Translations under genes and position numbers: made by a program
Shown: one piece after another, positions 1 through 7,392 of the stretch
How the letters are laid out: each line of letters starts with the position of its first letter
Numbering within the stretch: the first letter of the stretch is position 1
The notes under the pieces: model-generated
What the model saw: the letters and a program-made list of their open reading frames with translations, nothing else
The model's database searches: none
Told to the model about the DNA's origin: nothing
From: DAIUCA01 sp964613675
GTDB taxonomy: Bacteria > Pseudomonadota > Gammaproteobacteria > Competibacterales > Competibacteraceae
Assembly (NCBI GenBank): GCA_964613675.1
Contig: CAZTIH010000064.1
Location: forward strand, 1-14,198
Direction: 5' to 3'
DNA: 14,198 nucleotides

Positions 1-633
1 GTAGCCGAAAAACTCGCGTTCGAGGAGTTGATCGGGGATAGCTCCGCAATTGACGGCGATAAATGGTTGTTCCCGTCGCGCACTGAGGTTATGGATGGAA
101 CGGGCCACCAATTCCTTACCCGTCCCCGATTCCCCCCTCACCAGTACCGGGGCTTGGCTTTTGGCAAGTTTGTGGATGCGAATCCTTACCTGTTCCATAG
201 AGGGAGCCTGTCCCACCAGCAGCGGGGTCGCGTTCGGGGTTTCGTCGTCGTGGGGCGTTTGGTGGGTCTGCAACGCGCTCTGGGCAAGTCGGCGTAATGT
301 ATTGATGTCAAAGGGTTTTGCGACGAAATCAAAGGCACCGAGTTTGAGTGCCTCAACCGCACTCTCTACGTTGCCGTGGGCCGTAATCATCGCGACGGGA
401 AGGTTTGGAAAGTGCTTCTGAATATAGGCCAGTAAATCCAAGCCCGTTCCGTCGGGTAGGCGTAAATCCGTTAAGCAAAAATCGACTTTTTGGCCGCGCA
501 ACAGGGCTTTCGCTTCATCGACCGAGCTGGCCAACAGACAGTGAATCCCCAGGGGTAACAGGGTTAATTCGATGAGTTCGAGAATGTCCTTCTCATCATC
601 GACAATCAGTGCAGAAGCAGGATTTAAGGACAT
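1..633 (-). CDS. pilR: PilR-type sigma-54-dependent response regulator, N-terminal part (partial)
   Basis: This is the first 211 codons of an NtrC-family activator; the rest lies beyond the window's left edge. In P. aeruginosa and relatives PilR is phosphorylated by PilS and activates sigma-54 transcription of the major pilin gene. A receiver domain spans about residues 6-120, with the acidic pocket D12/D13, the phospho-acceptor D56 in LTDLRLPDG, T84 and K106. After a linker (about 122-138) the AAA+ domain begins, with Walker A GESGTGKE at 167-174 and the conserved LLEREFFGY at the break, just before where GAFTGA would follow. FFGY rather than the commoner LFGH fits PilR. The ATG at 633 shares one base with the pilS stop (TAATG), so the two are translationally coupled. 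The PilR assignment rests on the partner kinase; other NtrC-like regulators are possible but less likely. Confidence 0.9.
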   Translation of the reverse strand, partial: MSLNPASALIVDDEKDILELIELTLLPLGIHCLLASSVDEAKALLRGQKVDFCLTDLRLPDGTGLDLLAYIQKHFPNLPVAMITAHGNVESAVEALKLGAFDFVAKPFDINTLRRLAQSALQTHQTPHDDETPNATPLLVGQAPSMEQVRIRIHKLAKSQAPVLVRGESGTGKELVARSIHNLSARREQPFIAVNCGAIPDQLLEREFFGY

Positions 634-2297
634 TAAACGAGGGCCTCGGTGAAACGAGCTGCCTGCGCCGTGAGACGAAAACAGCTCCCAGGATGATCGG
701 GCACGAGAAAAGTCAAGCGGGCGCGGTTGGATTCGCACAGCTCGCGGGAAATGTAGAGACCTAACCCAGTTCCTTGAGATTGGGTCGTGAAAAATGGCTC
801 GAATAACTTGCGTTGGATTTTGGACGGAATGCCGGGGCCAAAATCTTCGATGTCGATCAACACCCGCGAACGGTCAGGACGAACCGTAATATTGAATTGC
901 ACCACGCCGTCTTGTTGACCGTGCATACAGGCGTTCTGGCAGAGATTCCAAAGAATTTGGCGAAAGTGGCCCGGATCAAAGCAAATGGCGGTGGTTTTGG
1001 GCACCGTCAAGGTGATTTTGGGCGGGGGCGAGTGCGTTTTCACCAGTTCATCCAAAAAATTCGTCAAAAAAGGCGCAAGTAAAATCACTTCGCGTTGGGC
1101 CTTGTCGCGTCGAGAGACGGTTAAGACATCGCTAATAATCGCATTCGCCCGTTGCGCGTTGTCGTGAATGATGTGCGGTAAACGGGGGCTGGGATTGGTT
1201 TCCTGTAGGAGCTGGGCGGCGTGACTGATGGCTGCGAGGGGATTGCGCAGCTCGTGGGCAATACTGGCGGTGAGTCGTCCCAACGCCGCTAACTTAATTT
1301 GCTGAATCCGTTGCGCGATGTGTTCTGCATCTTCCAGAAAAATGAGGACATCGGCTTGACCCATTACGCCTAAATAGCTGAATTGCGGGATAATTTCGGT
1401 TTCGCTATTCGGGGCACGAAGGGGCTGAGTTAATTCGCCTTCGCCATTCCACCAGCGTTGCAGACGGTGCGCGAGGGCCGGACAGAGCGCGTCGAGGTGG
1501 GTGGGGGGACGATCTCGGCAATTAAGCAGCTCGCGGGCGGTACTGTTCAGCAGACGAATCGACCCGTCAGCCCGAATCACGATGATGCCCGATTGGAGAT
1601 GTTGAACAATCGCCTCGTTGAGTTCAGCGATTTCGAGCAGTTCTTGGGCACGGCGTCGGGCCAGTTCTTCACTGCGACGGGCACGTTCGGCGAGGGTATG
1701 GGTGGTGTAAGCGACGGTCAGCAGAACGAGTCCAAACATACCTAAACGACTCCATTCGTGGCTATTGGGAAAGCCAAAACGCACTAGTATCCAGTCGGGA
1801 AAATAATCGATCGTCAGTAGTGGGGGTCGAGTCGCCATTTCTGGGGCAATCAGACTCGCAAACACCGCGAGGAGTAAGGCTAAAATGGCCAGTCCCAACC
1901 CCGAATAGAAGGGTAAGAGAATGGCGTTGGCTGCTACCGCCATCACTAAAACGGTCATCAGATTGCTGCCCATCCCCCCCGATGAGTAGATCATGAAGGT
2001 CAGCACGCCCATCTCAACTACTGCCTGAATATGAGATTGGATGTTAAGCGCGGGCCAGCGAAACAAACTGGTCGTCAAAAACAGCGATATACACGTGATG
2101 TAAATCCAGATGGCGTACAGAAAATCATCGGGTTGGGTTGTGTTGAAGAAGCGGGCGCGATCCTCGACGAGAAAAAATATCGTCGAAAGCACCGCCGCCA
2201 GTCCCAGACGATAGAGATTGACCGCCCGTAAGAGATACCAATGACGATGTTCGTCGAGAGGGGCGTTTTCGATTTCACGTAAAATCATTAGGAGCAT
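633..2297 (-). CDS. pilS: PilS-type membrane sensor histidine kinase
   Basis: Sensor kinase paired with PilR in control of type IV pilin expression; inner membrane. About six hydrophobic segments fill residues 25-205 of the 554-residue product. A PAS-like domain follows (about 228-325), then HisKA and HATPase_c. The HisKA box LGRLTASIAHELRNPLAAIS carries the phospho-accepting H348 and closely matches known PilS proteins. In the ATPase domain the N box is NLCQNACMHG (451-460), the G1 box DFGPGIP (485-491) and the G2 box GTGLGL (509-514). I chose the ATG at 2297. The open frame reaches 2351, but that extension (GKAPHVNKF...) is not family-like and runs towards the sucC leader. A second ATG at 2288 is also possible; the ribosome site before 2297 is weak (GAAAAGAA). 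Transcribed divergently from sucC across roughly 100 bp; no convincing promoter was seen there. Confidence 0.92.
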   Translation of the reverse strand: MLLMILREIENAPLDEHRHWYLLRAVNLYRLGLAAVLSTIFFLVEDRARFFNTTQPDDFLYAIWIYITCISLFLTTSLFRWPALNIQSHIQAVVEMGVLTFMIYSSGGMGSNLMTVLVMAVAANAILLPFYSGLGLAILALLLAVFASLIAPEMATRPPLLTIDYFPDWILVRFGFPNSHEWSRLGMFGLVLLTVAYTTHTLAERARRSEELARRRAQELLEIAELNEAIVQHLQSGIIVIRADGSIRLLNSTARELLNCRDRPPTHLDALCPALAHRLQRWWNGEGELTQPLRAPNSETEIIPQFSYLGVMGQADVLIFLEDAEHIAQRIQQIKLAALGRLTASIAHELRNPLAAISHAAQLLQETNPSPRLPHIIHDNAQRANAIISDVLTVSRRDKAQREVILLAPFLTNFLDELVKTHSPPPKITLTVPKTTAICFDPGHFRQILWNLCQNACMHGQQDGVVQFNITVRPDRSRVLIDIEDFGPGIPSKIQRKLFEPFFTTQSQGTGLGLYISRELCESNRARLTFLVPDHPGSCFRLTAQAARFTEALV

Positions 2298-2396
2298 TTC
2301 TTTTCGGCAGCGATGGAACAGAAATTTGTTAACATGGGGCGCCTTGCCCAAACGGTGAGAGGCATTTTCACCTTCTCAACAACCAGAGGAACACCG

Positions 2397-3560
2397 ATGA
2401 ATCTCCACGAATATCAAGCAAAAGAACTCTTTAAACAGTACGGCGTGGCAGTCCCCCGGGGAATTAAAGCGACTTCTCCTCAAGAGGCAGTCGCGGCAGC
2501 GAAAGAACTCGGCACGGCGGTGACGGTGATTAAAGCGCAGGTTCACGCGGGCGGTCGCGGTAAAGCGGGGGGAGTGAAACTCGCCAAAAGCCTCGCCGAA
2601 GCGGAAACCATTGCCGGCGATATGTTGGGAAACACCTTAAAGACTATCCAGACGGGTGATGTGGGGTTGCCGATTCATTCGGTGCTCGTCGAGGAAGGGC
2701 TCGATATTCAGAAAGAGTATTATTTGAGCATTTTAGTGGATCGTGCGGCGCGGAAAGTCGTGTTTATCGGTTCCAGCGAGGGGGGGATGGACATTGAGGA
2801 AGTGGCTGCACATACCCCCGAAAAATTGCACTCGATTTTTGTCGATCCCACCGCGGGTTTGCAGGGCTATCAGGCGCGGCAACTGGGCTTTGCGATGGGC
2901 ATGAATAAAGATGAAGTGAACAGCCTCGTGAAGGTGATGACGGGGTTGTACAGCTTATTTGTGCAGAAAGATTGCGCGTTGGTGGAAATTAACCCGTTGA
3001 TTCGCACGGGGAAAAATCAACTATTGGCGCTCGATGGCAAGATCAACATGGATGAAAACGCGCTGTATCGTCACCCGGACATTGCCGAAATGCGCGACCC
3101 CAGCCAAGAAAATGAGCAAGAGAATTACGCGCACGAAGTGGGATTTAACTATGTGGCGTTGGACGGCAATATCGGTTGCATGGTGAACGGCGCGGGGTTA
3201 GCGATGGCGACGATGGACATCGTGAAGCTCCACGGGGGCGATCCGGCGAACTTCCTCGATGTTGGGGGCGGTGCGAATAAAGAGAAGGTCGTTAAAGCGT
3301 TCAAGCTGATTTTGTCGTCGAGCAAAGTGAAAGCGATTCTGGTGAACATTTTTGGCGGGATTGTGCGTTGCGACATGATTGCAGAAGGCATCATCGAGGC
3401 GGTGAAGGAAGTGGGGCTGACGATTCCCGTCGTAGCTCGTCTTCAAGGCACGAACGTCGAAAAAGGGCGTGAACTGCTGGCTAACTCCGGCATGAATATC
3501 GTTGCTGCCGATGATTTAACTGATGCGGCGCAGAAAGCTGTTGCCGCAGCATCCGCCTAA
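2397..3560 (+). CDS. sucC: succinyl-CoA synthetase (ADP-forming) beta subunit
   Basis: Beta subunit of succinyl-CoA ligase, the substrate-level phosphorylation step of the TCA cycle (succinyl-CoA + ADP + Pi to succinate + CoA + ATP). It binds nucleotide and Mg2+ and forms the succinate site; cytoplasmic. The product is 387 aa against 388 in E. coli. The ATP-grasp N-terminal part contains K46 and GRGKAGG (53-59). The metal-binding ALVEINPL carries E197 and N199, and ALDGKI carries D213. The C-terminal CoA-ligase domain has NGAGLAMATMD (264-274), FLDVGGGA and ILVNIFGGIVRCD. The start is the ATG of MNLHEYQAKELF, the usual N terminus of the family, with AGAGGA at 2385-2390 six bases upstream. The frame is open back to 2313 but without family similarity. 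It forms an operon with sucD, 31 bp downstream. Confidence 0.97.
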   Translation: MNLHEYQAKELFKQYGVAVPRGIKATSPQEAVAAAKELGTAVTVIKAQVHAGGRGKAGGVKLAKSLAEAETIAGDMLGNTLKTIQTGDVGLPIHSVLVEEGLDIQKEYYLSILVDRAARKVVFIGSSEGGMDIEEVAAHTPEKLHSIFVDPTAGLQGYQARQLGFAMGMNKDEVNSLVKVMTGLYSLFVQKDCALVEINPLIRTGKNQLLALDGKINMDENALYRHPDIAEMRDPSQENEQENYAHEVGFNYVALDGNIGCMVNGAGLAMATMDIVKLHGGDPANFLDVGGGANKEKVVKAFKLILSSSKVKAILVNIFGGIVRCDMIAEGIIEAVKEVGLTIPVVARLQGTNVEKGRELLANSGMNIVAADDLTDAAQKAVAAASA

Positions 3561-3591
3561 TTCCACTTCAACCACGGGGAGCCACCTATTT

Positions 3592-4458
3592 ATGAGCATT
3601 TTAATTAACAAAGACACCAAACTGATTTGCCAGGGATTTACGGGTTCGCAGGGCACTTTCCATTCCGAACAATGTATTGCTTACGGGACCAATATGGTCG
3701 GCGGTGTGAGTCCAGGTAAGGGCGGTATGGAACATTTGGGTAAACCCGTTTTTAATACTTGTCACGATGCGGTGAAGGAAGTCGGTGCAAATGCGTCGAT
3801 GATTTATGTCCCAGCACCTTTTGCGGCGGATGCGATTTTAGAAGCGGCGGACGCGGGAATTGAAGTCATTGCGTGCATTACGGAAGGAATTCCGGTGATA
3901 GATATGCTTAAAGTCAAAGCTGCCTTGCGCGGTAGCAATGTCAAGTTAATTGGGCCAAATTGTCCGGGAATCATTACTCCAGGCGAGTGCAAAATGGGAA
4001 TCATGCCAGGGCACATTCATCAGCCTGGTAAGATTGGCATTGTTTCGCGGTCGGGAACCTTGACTTATGAAGCTGTTTTCCAGACGACCAATATTGGGTT
4101 AGGCCAAAGCACCTGCGTAGGCATTGGGGGCGATCCCATTCACGGAATGAGCTTCATTGATGTCCTGACGATGTTCCAAGACGACGCTCAAACCAAGGGA
4201 ATTGTGATGGTCGGGGAAATTGGGGGATCGGCTGAAGAAGAAGCGGCGGATTTTATCAAGGAAAAAGTACGTAAACCCGTTGTGGCCTACATTGCTGGGG
4301 TAACTGCCCCTCCAGGTAAGCGCATGGGCCACGCAGGGGCCATTATTACGGGAGGTAAGGGTACGGCAAAAGGTAAGTTTGCGGCGCTGGAATCGGCTGG
4401 AGTAGCGATTGTGCGTAGTCCGGCAGAAATTGGTCCAAAAATGCAGGAAATCCTGTAA
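3592..4458 (+). CDS. sucD: succinyl-CoA synthetase alpha subunit
   Basis: Alpha subunit of succinyl-CoA ligase. It binds CoA and carries the phosphohistidine intermediate, pairing with SucC. The product is 288 aa (E. coli 289). The N-terminal CoA-binding Rossmann domain includes GFTGSQGTFH (15-24) and VSPGKGG. The ligase domain has GPNCPG, SRSGTLTYE (152-160), GIGGDP and the active-site loop RMGHAGAI, with the phosphorylated histidine at H247. The start at 3592 (MSILINKDTK) matches the family N terminus; GGGGAG at 3576-3581 sits ten bases upstream. The frame is open upstream to 3523, overlapping sucC, but that part is not family-like. The gene is followed after 28 bases by an intrinsic terminator, which closes the sucCD transcript. 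Confidence 0.97.
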   Translation: MSILINKDTKLICQGFTGSQGTFHSEQCIAYGTNMVGGVSPGKGGMEHLGKPVFNTCHDAVKEVGANASMIYVPAPFAADAILEAADAGIEVIACITEGIPVIDMLKVKAALRGSNVKLIGPNCPGIITPGECKMGIMPGHIHQPGKIGIVSRSGTLTYEAVFQTTNIGLGQSTCVGIGGDPIHGMSFIDVLTMFQDDAQTKGIVMVGEIGGSAEEEAADFIKEKVRKPVVAYIAGVTAPPGKRMGHAGAIITGGKGTAKGKFAALESAGVAIVRSPAEIGPKMQEIL

Positions 4459-4486
4459 TTTATCGAATAACGGGTTTTATTCCATG

Positions 4487-4512
4487 ACGGCGCCGCGAGC
4501 GCCGTTTTTTTT
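4487..4512 (+). terminator. intrinsic terminator after sucCD
   Basis: A perfect 7-bp stem, ACGGCGC (4487-4493) and GCGCCGT (4499-4505), encloses the loop CGCGA and is followed by eight T (4505-4512). This is a textbook rho-independent terminator for sucD. It has no T run on the other strand, so it probably acts in one direction only, though the minus-strand gene ending at 4556 converges on it. Confidence 0.92.
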
Positions 4513-4555
4513 GGGGATTTCTAGGATTTTACCCAAATTGGGGATGATCTAACCG

Positions 4556-4942
4556 TTAACCCGCGTGATCGTCACTCCCACCCATGGAACGCGCCAGCAA
4601 AGCAGGGAAGACAAATATGCGTAAGGACAAGACCAGGACGATGAATACGACCCCGGCACCAATCCAGTATATGCCGCCCCCAAGCACGCCAAGAACAATT
4701 ACAAGAAAGCCTACTAACCCGAGAATCACCGTGGCTTCTTTAACCAGAAAGCGATACCAGAATCCCGCTTGAAGCTCTTGGTCAGACCATTCCTCATCAT
4801 CGTGTTCAGGCTTCGCGGCCTCGAAGGCCGAGATGGCCAACGGAATCCCCAGAACCACGAGGAGTAAAATCATGATGGGGCCCATGCTTATGGCGAACAG
4901 AACGATGGCCAGTACTACGAATAAATACATGATGGTGTTCAT
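4556..4942 (-). CDS. small membrane protein of unknown function
   Basis: Not recognised. The 128-residue product is mostly hydrophobic. Residues 3-40 could form one long or two short membrane segments. A charged, acidic middle part follows (about 41-68, including EHDDEEW). Residues 70-88 and 90-116 make at least two more membrane segments, and the C terminus is short and acidic (GGSDDHAG). There are no cysteines or recognisable motifs. The start at 4942 (MNTIMYLF) is chosen because AGAGG lies eight bases upstream. The frame is open a further 62 codons to 5128, but that stretch lacks a ribosome site and looks non-coding. The gene converges on sucD and lies downstream of an isochorismatase-family gene, separated by 189 bp, so it probably has its own promoter. 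It could be a DUF-type inner-membrane protein. Confidence 0.7.
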   Translation of the reverse strand: MNTIMYLFVVLAIVLFAISMGPIMILLLVVLGIPLAISAFEAAKPEHDDEEWSDQELQAGFWYRFLVKEATVILGLVGFLVIVLGVLGGGIYWIGAGVVFIVLVLSLRIFVFPALLARSMGGSDDHAG

Positions 4943-4983
4943 GTTTCTAACCTCTATGCCCGCACCAATAGGGGAAGCCAAAG

Positions 4984-4999
4984 TGCTTGTTGAGTGCCA
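4984..4999 (-). promoter_or_regulatory. possible sigma-54-like promoter upstream of the small membrane protein
   Basis: Read on the minus strand, TGGCACTCAACAAGCA has the full -24 element TGGCAC and the invariant GG-N10-GC spacing. The -12 side reads AAGC instead of the preferred TTGC. Transcription would start near 4974, giving a leader of about 30 bases before the ATG at 4942. One site with an imperfect -12 half is weak evidence, and chance occurrence is possible. Confidence 0.3.
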
Positions 5000-5131
5000 T
5001 AACGGTGATTCCAGACCTTGCAAGGGGAAATTAGCAACGCGACGACTAGCACTTCCACATAGCAAACGCATGATGAAAATGCCCCGCGTTGGAAATCCCT
5101 CTTGAAATGTCTGTGATTGGGACAGCATAAC

Positions 5132-5671
5132 TTATCTAATTAAATTGAGAATCGCTTTAAACTCTGGTGCACGGCAATTTTTCACTAACTCATACAAACA
5201 CATTTCTAGCCCTGTAATTGTTACTCCCCCTTGAGCGAGTCTTTTTATAGCCAATTCTTTATTAGTCGGCTCGCGAGAAGAAATACAATCACTGACTAAA
5301 TGAATTTCATAACCTAGATTTTTTAGACTAGTAGCGGTTTGATAAACGCAGATGTGGGCTTCTATTCCGCAAATCAACCATGAATTTTTGCCCAAACTTT
5401 GGAGTGCTCGCGTGAAAGAAGGCTCTTCACATCCATCAAAAGAGAACTTAGTAATCGGCTGTTGATCCCCCAACAAAACTCGAATCTCTTCAACTGTTTC
5501 ACCCAATTTTTCCGGATTCTGCTCTAGCCATACGATTGGCAATCCTAGAACTTTTACGCCCTGTATCAGCTTTTGGCAGTTTTCAATCAAAGAATCACTA
5601 TTGGAAACGGAGCGGGCCAATTTGCCTTGGATATCAACGATGATGAGACCTGCGTTTTCTTTGTTGAGCAT
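5132..5671 (-). CDS. isochorismatase-family cysteine hydrolase
   Basis: A 179-residue alpha/beta hydrolase of the isochorismatase/nicotinamidase superfamily; cytoplasmic. The catalytic triad is visible: D13 in LIIVDIQGKL, K75 in PITKFSFDG and the nucleophile C108 in CGIEAHICVYQTA, whose E-A-H-x-C context carries the family's cis-peptide turn. The length suits the short YcaC-like hydrolases rather than a pyrazinamidase, and no nicotinamidase metal site (DxHxxxxxxH) is seen. The substrate cannot be told from sequence. The start is well supported: AGGAG (5678-5682 on the plus strand) lies six bases upstream of the ATG. The gene is much richer in A+T than its neighbours and sits directly 3' of a tRNA-Pro gene, which could mean it was acquired. 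It ends 189 bp before the small membrane protein gene. Confidence 0.88.
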   Translation of the reverse strand: MLNKENAGLIIVDIQGKLARSVSNSDSLIENCQKLIQGVKVLGLPIVWLEQNPEKLGETVEEIRVLLGDQQPITKFSFDGCEEPSFTRALQSLGKNSWLICGIEAHICVYQTATSLKNLGYEIHLVSDCISSREPTNKELAIKRLAQGGVTITGLEMCLYELVKNCRAPEFKAILNLIR

Positions 5672-5742
5672 ACTAATCTCCTAAATCGAACCATCTGATG
5701 TGTTTATCTATCTGGTTTGAACATCAGTTTTTCCCTAAACGA

Positions 5743-5772
5743 AATCGCTAACGATTGTTTACGCAAGCGATT
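5743..5772. repeat. 7-bp inverted repeat downstream of tRNA-Pro
   Basis: AATCGCT (5743-5749) and AGCGATT (5766-5772) are perfectly complementary and separated by 16 bases. The pair lies just beyond the 3' end of the tRNA gene and before the hydrolase gene. It could be a weak transcription stop or a processing hairpin for the tRNA transcript. There is no clear T run, so I do not call a terminator. Confidence 0.3.
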
Positions 5773-5780
5773 CACTCCAT

Positions 5781-5857
5781 TGGTCGGGGTAACACGACTT
5801 GAACGTGCGACCTCTGCCTCCCGAAAGCAGCGCTCTACCAAACTGAGCTATACCCCG
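5781..5857 (-). tRNA. tRNA-Pro, anticodon CGG
   Basis: A 77-base cloverleaf with CCA encoded. The acceptor stem CGGGGTA pairs perfectly with TACCCCG, with discriminator A and then CCA. The D arm is GCTC-AGTTTGGTA-GAGC. The anticodon stem CTGCT/GGCAG (one T-G wobble) holds the loop TTCGGGA, giving anticodon CGG for the proline codon CCG. The variable loop is AGGTC. The T arm is GCACG-TTCAAGT-CGTGT. The C1-G72 pair and A73 are typical of bacterial tRNA-Pro. It lies downstream of ispH on the same strand and upstream of the isochorismatase-family gene. Confidence 0.95.
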
Positions 5858-5902
5858 TAATGTCTGTGTCTTGCCGTGAGGCGGATTCACAGAGCCGCGC
5901 AA

Positions 5903-5929
5903 TCTATACAACCCGCTTTCGTAATTCAA
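5903..5929 (-). promoter_or_regulatory. candidate sigma-70 promoter for tRNA-Pro
   Basis: On the minus strand TTGAAT (5929-5924) and TATAGA (5908-5903) are separated by 15 bases. A GC-rich discriminator (TTGCGCGGC) follows, as is usual at stable-RNA promoters. Initiation near 5896 would leave a leader of about 40 bases before the tRNA. The -35 box overlaps the end of ispH. The spacing is short, so confidence is limited; the tRNA could also be read from the ispH operon. Confidence 0.35.
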
Positions 5930-6879
5930 CTCCCCGTCGTGAGCTCCCCTCGCAACGCCCTCGGCAAAGCAAAGGTCACCGCTTCCTCAACTCCCGTAGA
6001 TTCCCGAATGGCCGTCGCGCCCAATTCTCGCAACCGCGTGACGACCGCTTGCACTAATACTTCCGGTGCCGACGCCCCCGCCGTAATCCCAATTCGAGAG
6101 TCTCCATTAAACCATTGCGGATCAATATCTTGCGGTCCATCAATTAAATACGCCGCTGCCCCTCGGCGTGCCGCCAGTTCCCGCAACCGATTTGAGTTTG
6201 AACTGGTTTTGGAACCCACAACCAACACAACATCGCATTCCTCCGTCAATTGCTTCACCGCATCCTGGCGATTTTGCGTCGCATAACAAATGTCACCCCG
6301 CTTTGGCCCCTGAATCTGCGGAAAACGCGCCTCCAACGCCGCGACAATCGCCGCCGTATCATCCACGGATAACGTGGTTTGGGTCACGTAAGCCAATTGC
6401 TCGGGATGCTGTACCACCAACGTCGCCACATCTTGTACCGATTCCACAAGGTAAATGCGTCCCCGCCCCGCCGCTCGGTACTGCCCCAAAGTTCCTTCAA
6501 CCTCGGGATGTCCCGCGTGCCCAATCAACACCACTTCCTGATCTTGGCGACCATGACGGTGAACCTCTACGTGAACCTTCGTCACCAGAGGACAAGTCGC
6601 ATCGAATACCCGCAAATGCCGTCGTGCCGCTTCCTCCTGTACCGCTAAACTCACGCCGTGCGCACTGAAAATCACAATCGCACCGTCCGGAACCTCGTCT
6701 AGCTCATCCACAAATACGGCCCCCTTCTCCTTAAGATCATCCACCACAAACCGATTGTGAACGACCTCGTGGCGCACAAAAATCGGTGGCCCAAACCGCT
6801 CAAGCGACTGTTCGACAATTGCAATCGCACGCTCTACCCCCGCACAAAAACCCCGGGGATTTGCTAAATGGACTTCCAT
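5926..6879 (-). CDS. ispH: 4-hydroxy-3-methylbut-2-enyl diphosphate reductase (IspH/LytB)
   Basis: The last enzyme of the MEP pathway: a [4Fe-4S] enzyme that reduces HMBPP to IPP and DMAPP in the cytoplasm. The product is 317 aa, normal for the family. The three cluster cysteines are C12 (ANPRGFCAGV), C96 (FDATCPLV) and C198 (GDICYATQNRQ). Substrate-binding residues are present at expected places: H41 (VVHN), H74 (SAHGVS), H124 and E126 (GHAGHPEVEGT), T168, the SSNSNRL motif (226-232) and S270 (TAGASAP). The start MEVHLANPRGFC aligns with the family N terminus. Its ATG directly follows the lspA stop (TAGATG), which fits one operon with murJ, ribF and lspA. fkpB, which lies between lspA and ispH in E. 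coli, is absent here. Confidence 0.97.
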   Translation of the reverse strand: MEVHLANPRGFCAGVERAIAIVEQSLERFGPPIFVRHEVVHNRFVVDDLKEKGAVFVDELDEVPDGAIVIFSAHGVSLAVQEEAARRHLRVFDATCPLVTKVHVEVHRHGRQDQEVVLIGHAGHPEVEGTLGQYRAAGRGRIYLVESVQDVATLVVQHPEQLAYVTQTTLSVDDTAAIVAALEARFPQIQGPKRGDICYATQNRQDAVKQLTEECDVVLVVGSKTSSNSNRLRELAARRGAAAYLIDGPQDIDPQWFNGDSRIGITAGASAPEVLVQAVVTRLRELGATAIRESTGVEEAVTFALPRALRGELTTGS

Positions 6880-7392
6880 CTAATTTGCCTCTGATGAAGG
6901 GGGGGTGGGTTTCAGCGTTTTCTTTGGCGACGGTTCCAGCAACAAAAGTACCGCCCCAATACACAACGCTGAATCGGCAAGATTAAATGCTGGCCAATGC
7001 CAACCCCCATAATAAAAATCAAGAAAATCAATTACATAACCAAAAATAATGCGGTCAATGGCATTGCCCATCGCGCCCCCAATCATAAGTGCCAACGCCA
7101 ACGCCAACCGCCACTGCCCCGCTTGAAGTCGCCTCAGCCATATCGTCAGCACTATCGTCGCGAGCACTGCTAGTCCTACAAAAAACCAACGCTGCCAACC
7201 CCCCTGTTGTGCCAATAAACTAAACGCCGCTCCGTAGTTAAAAACCAGTGTCAAGTTAAATGAAGGAAAAATTGGAACCGGTTGGTAAGGAACTAGGGCG
7301 TTGAGTGCCCATTGTTTGGTGAGCTGATCGAGCAGAATGACCCCCAGCGCCCCCCCCAACCCGCGTCCCATGAGACTATTGAGTAGGTTCAT
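6880..7392 (-). CDS. lspA: lipoprotein signal peptidase (signal peptidase II)
   Basis: An inner-membrane aspartic protease that cleaves the signal peptide of prolipoproteins after Lgt has added diacylglycerol. The product is 170 aa with four hydrophobic segments, as in the family (E. coli 164 aa). The catalytic aspartates are D113 in GNAIDRIIFGYVIDF and D140 in FNLADSALCIG. The conserved FNYGAAFS (about 51-58) and DQLTK (22-26) are present. I chose the ATG at 7392 because GGGAG lies seven bases upstream. It overlaps the end of ribF by 17 bases, suggesting translational coupling. The frame is open to an ATG at 7419 inside ribF, and another ATG lies at 7371, but neither has a ribosome site. A run of eight G (7350-7357 as C on the plus strand) lies near the N terminus. 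Confidence 0.95.
   Translation of the reverse strand: MNLLNSLMGRGLGGALGVILLDQLTKQWALNALVPYQPVPIFPSFNLTLVFNYGAAFSLLAQQGGWQRWFFVGLAVLATIVLTIWLRRLQAGQWRLALALALMIGGAMGNAIDRIIFGYVIDFLDFYYGGWHWPAFNLADSALCIGAVLLLLEPSPKKTLKPTPPSSEAN

Noticed and set aside
2361..2380. Small hairpin GGTGA/TCACC before sucC as a possible attenuator or riboswitch
   Set aside because: The stem is only 5 bp, with no alternative structure or known aptamer seen, so it is probably chance.
4943..5128. 62-codon N-terminal extension of the small membrane protein
   Set aside because: No ribosome site at 5128, composition not like a domain, and AGAGG eight bases before the ATG at 4942 points to the internal start.
5781..5857. 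att-type duplication of the tRNA-Pro 3' end marking an integrated element
   Set aside because: I found no second copy of the tRNA 3' end in the window and no integrase gene.
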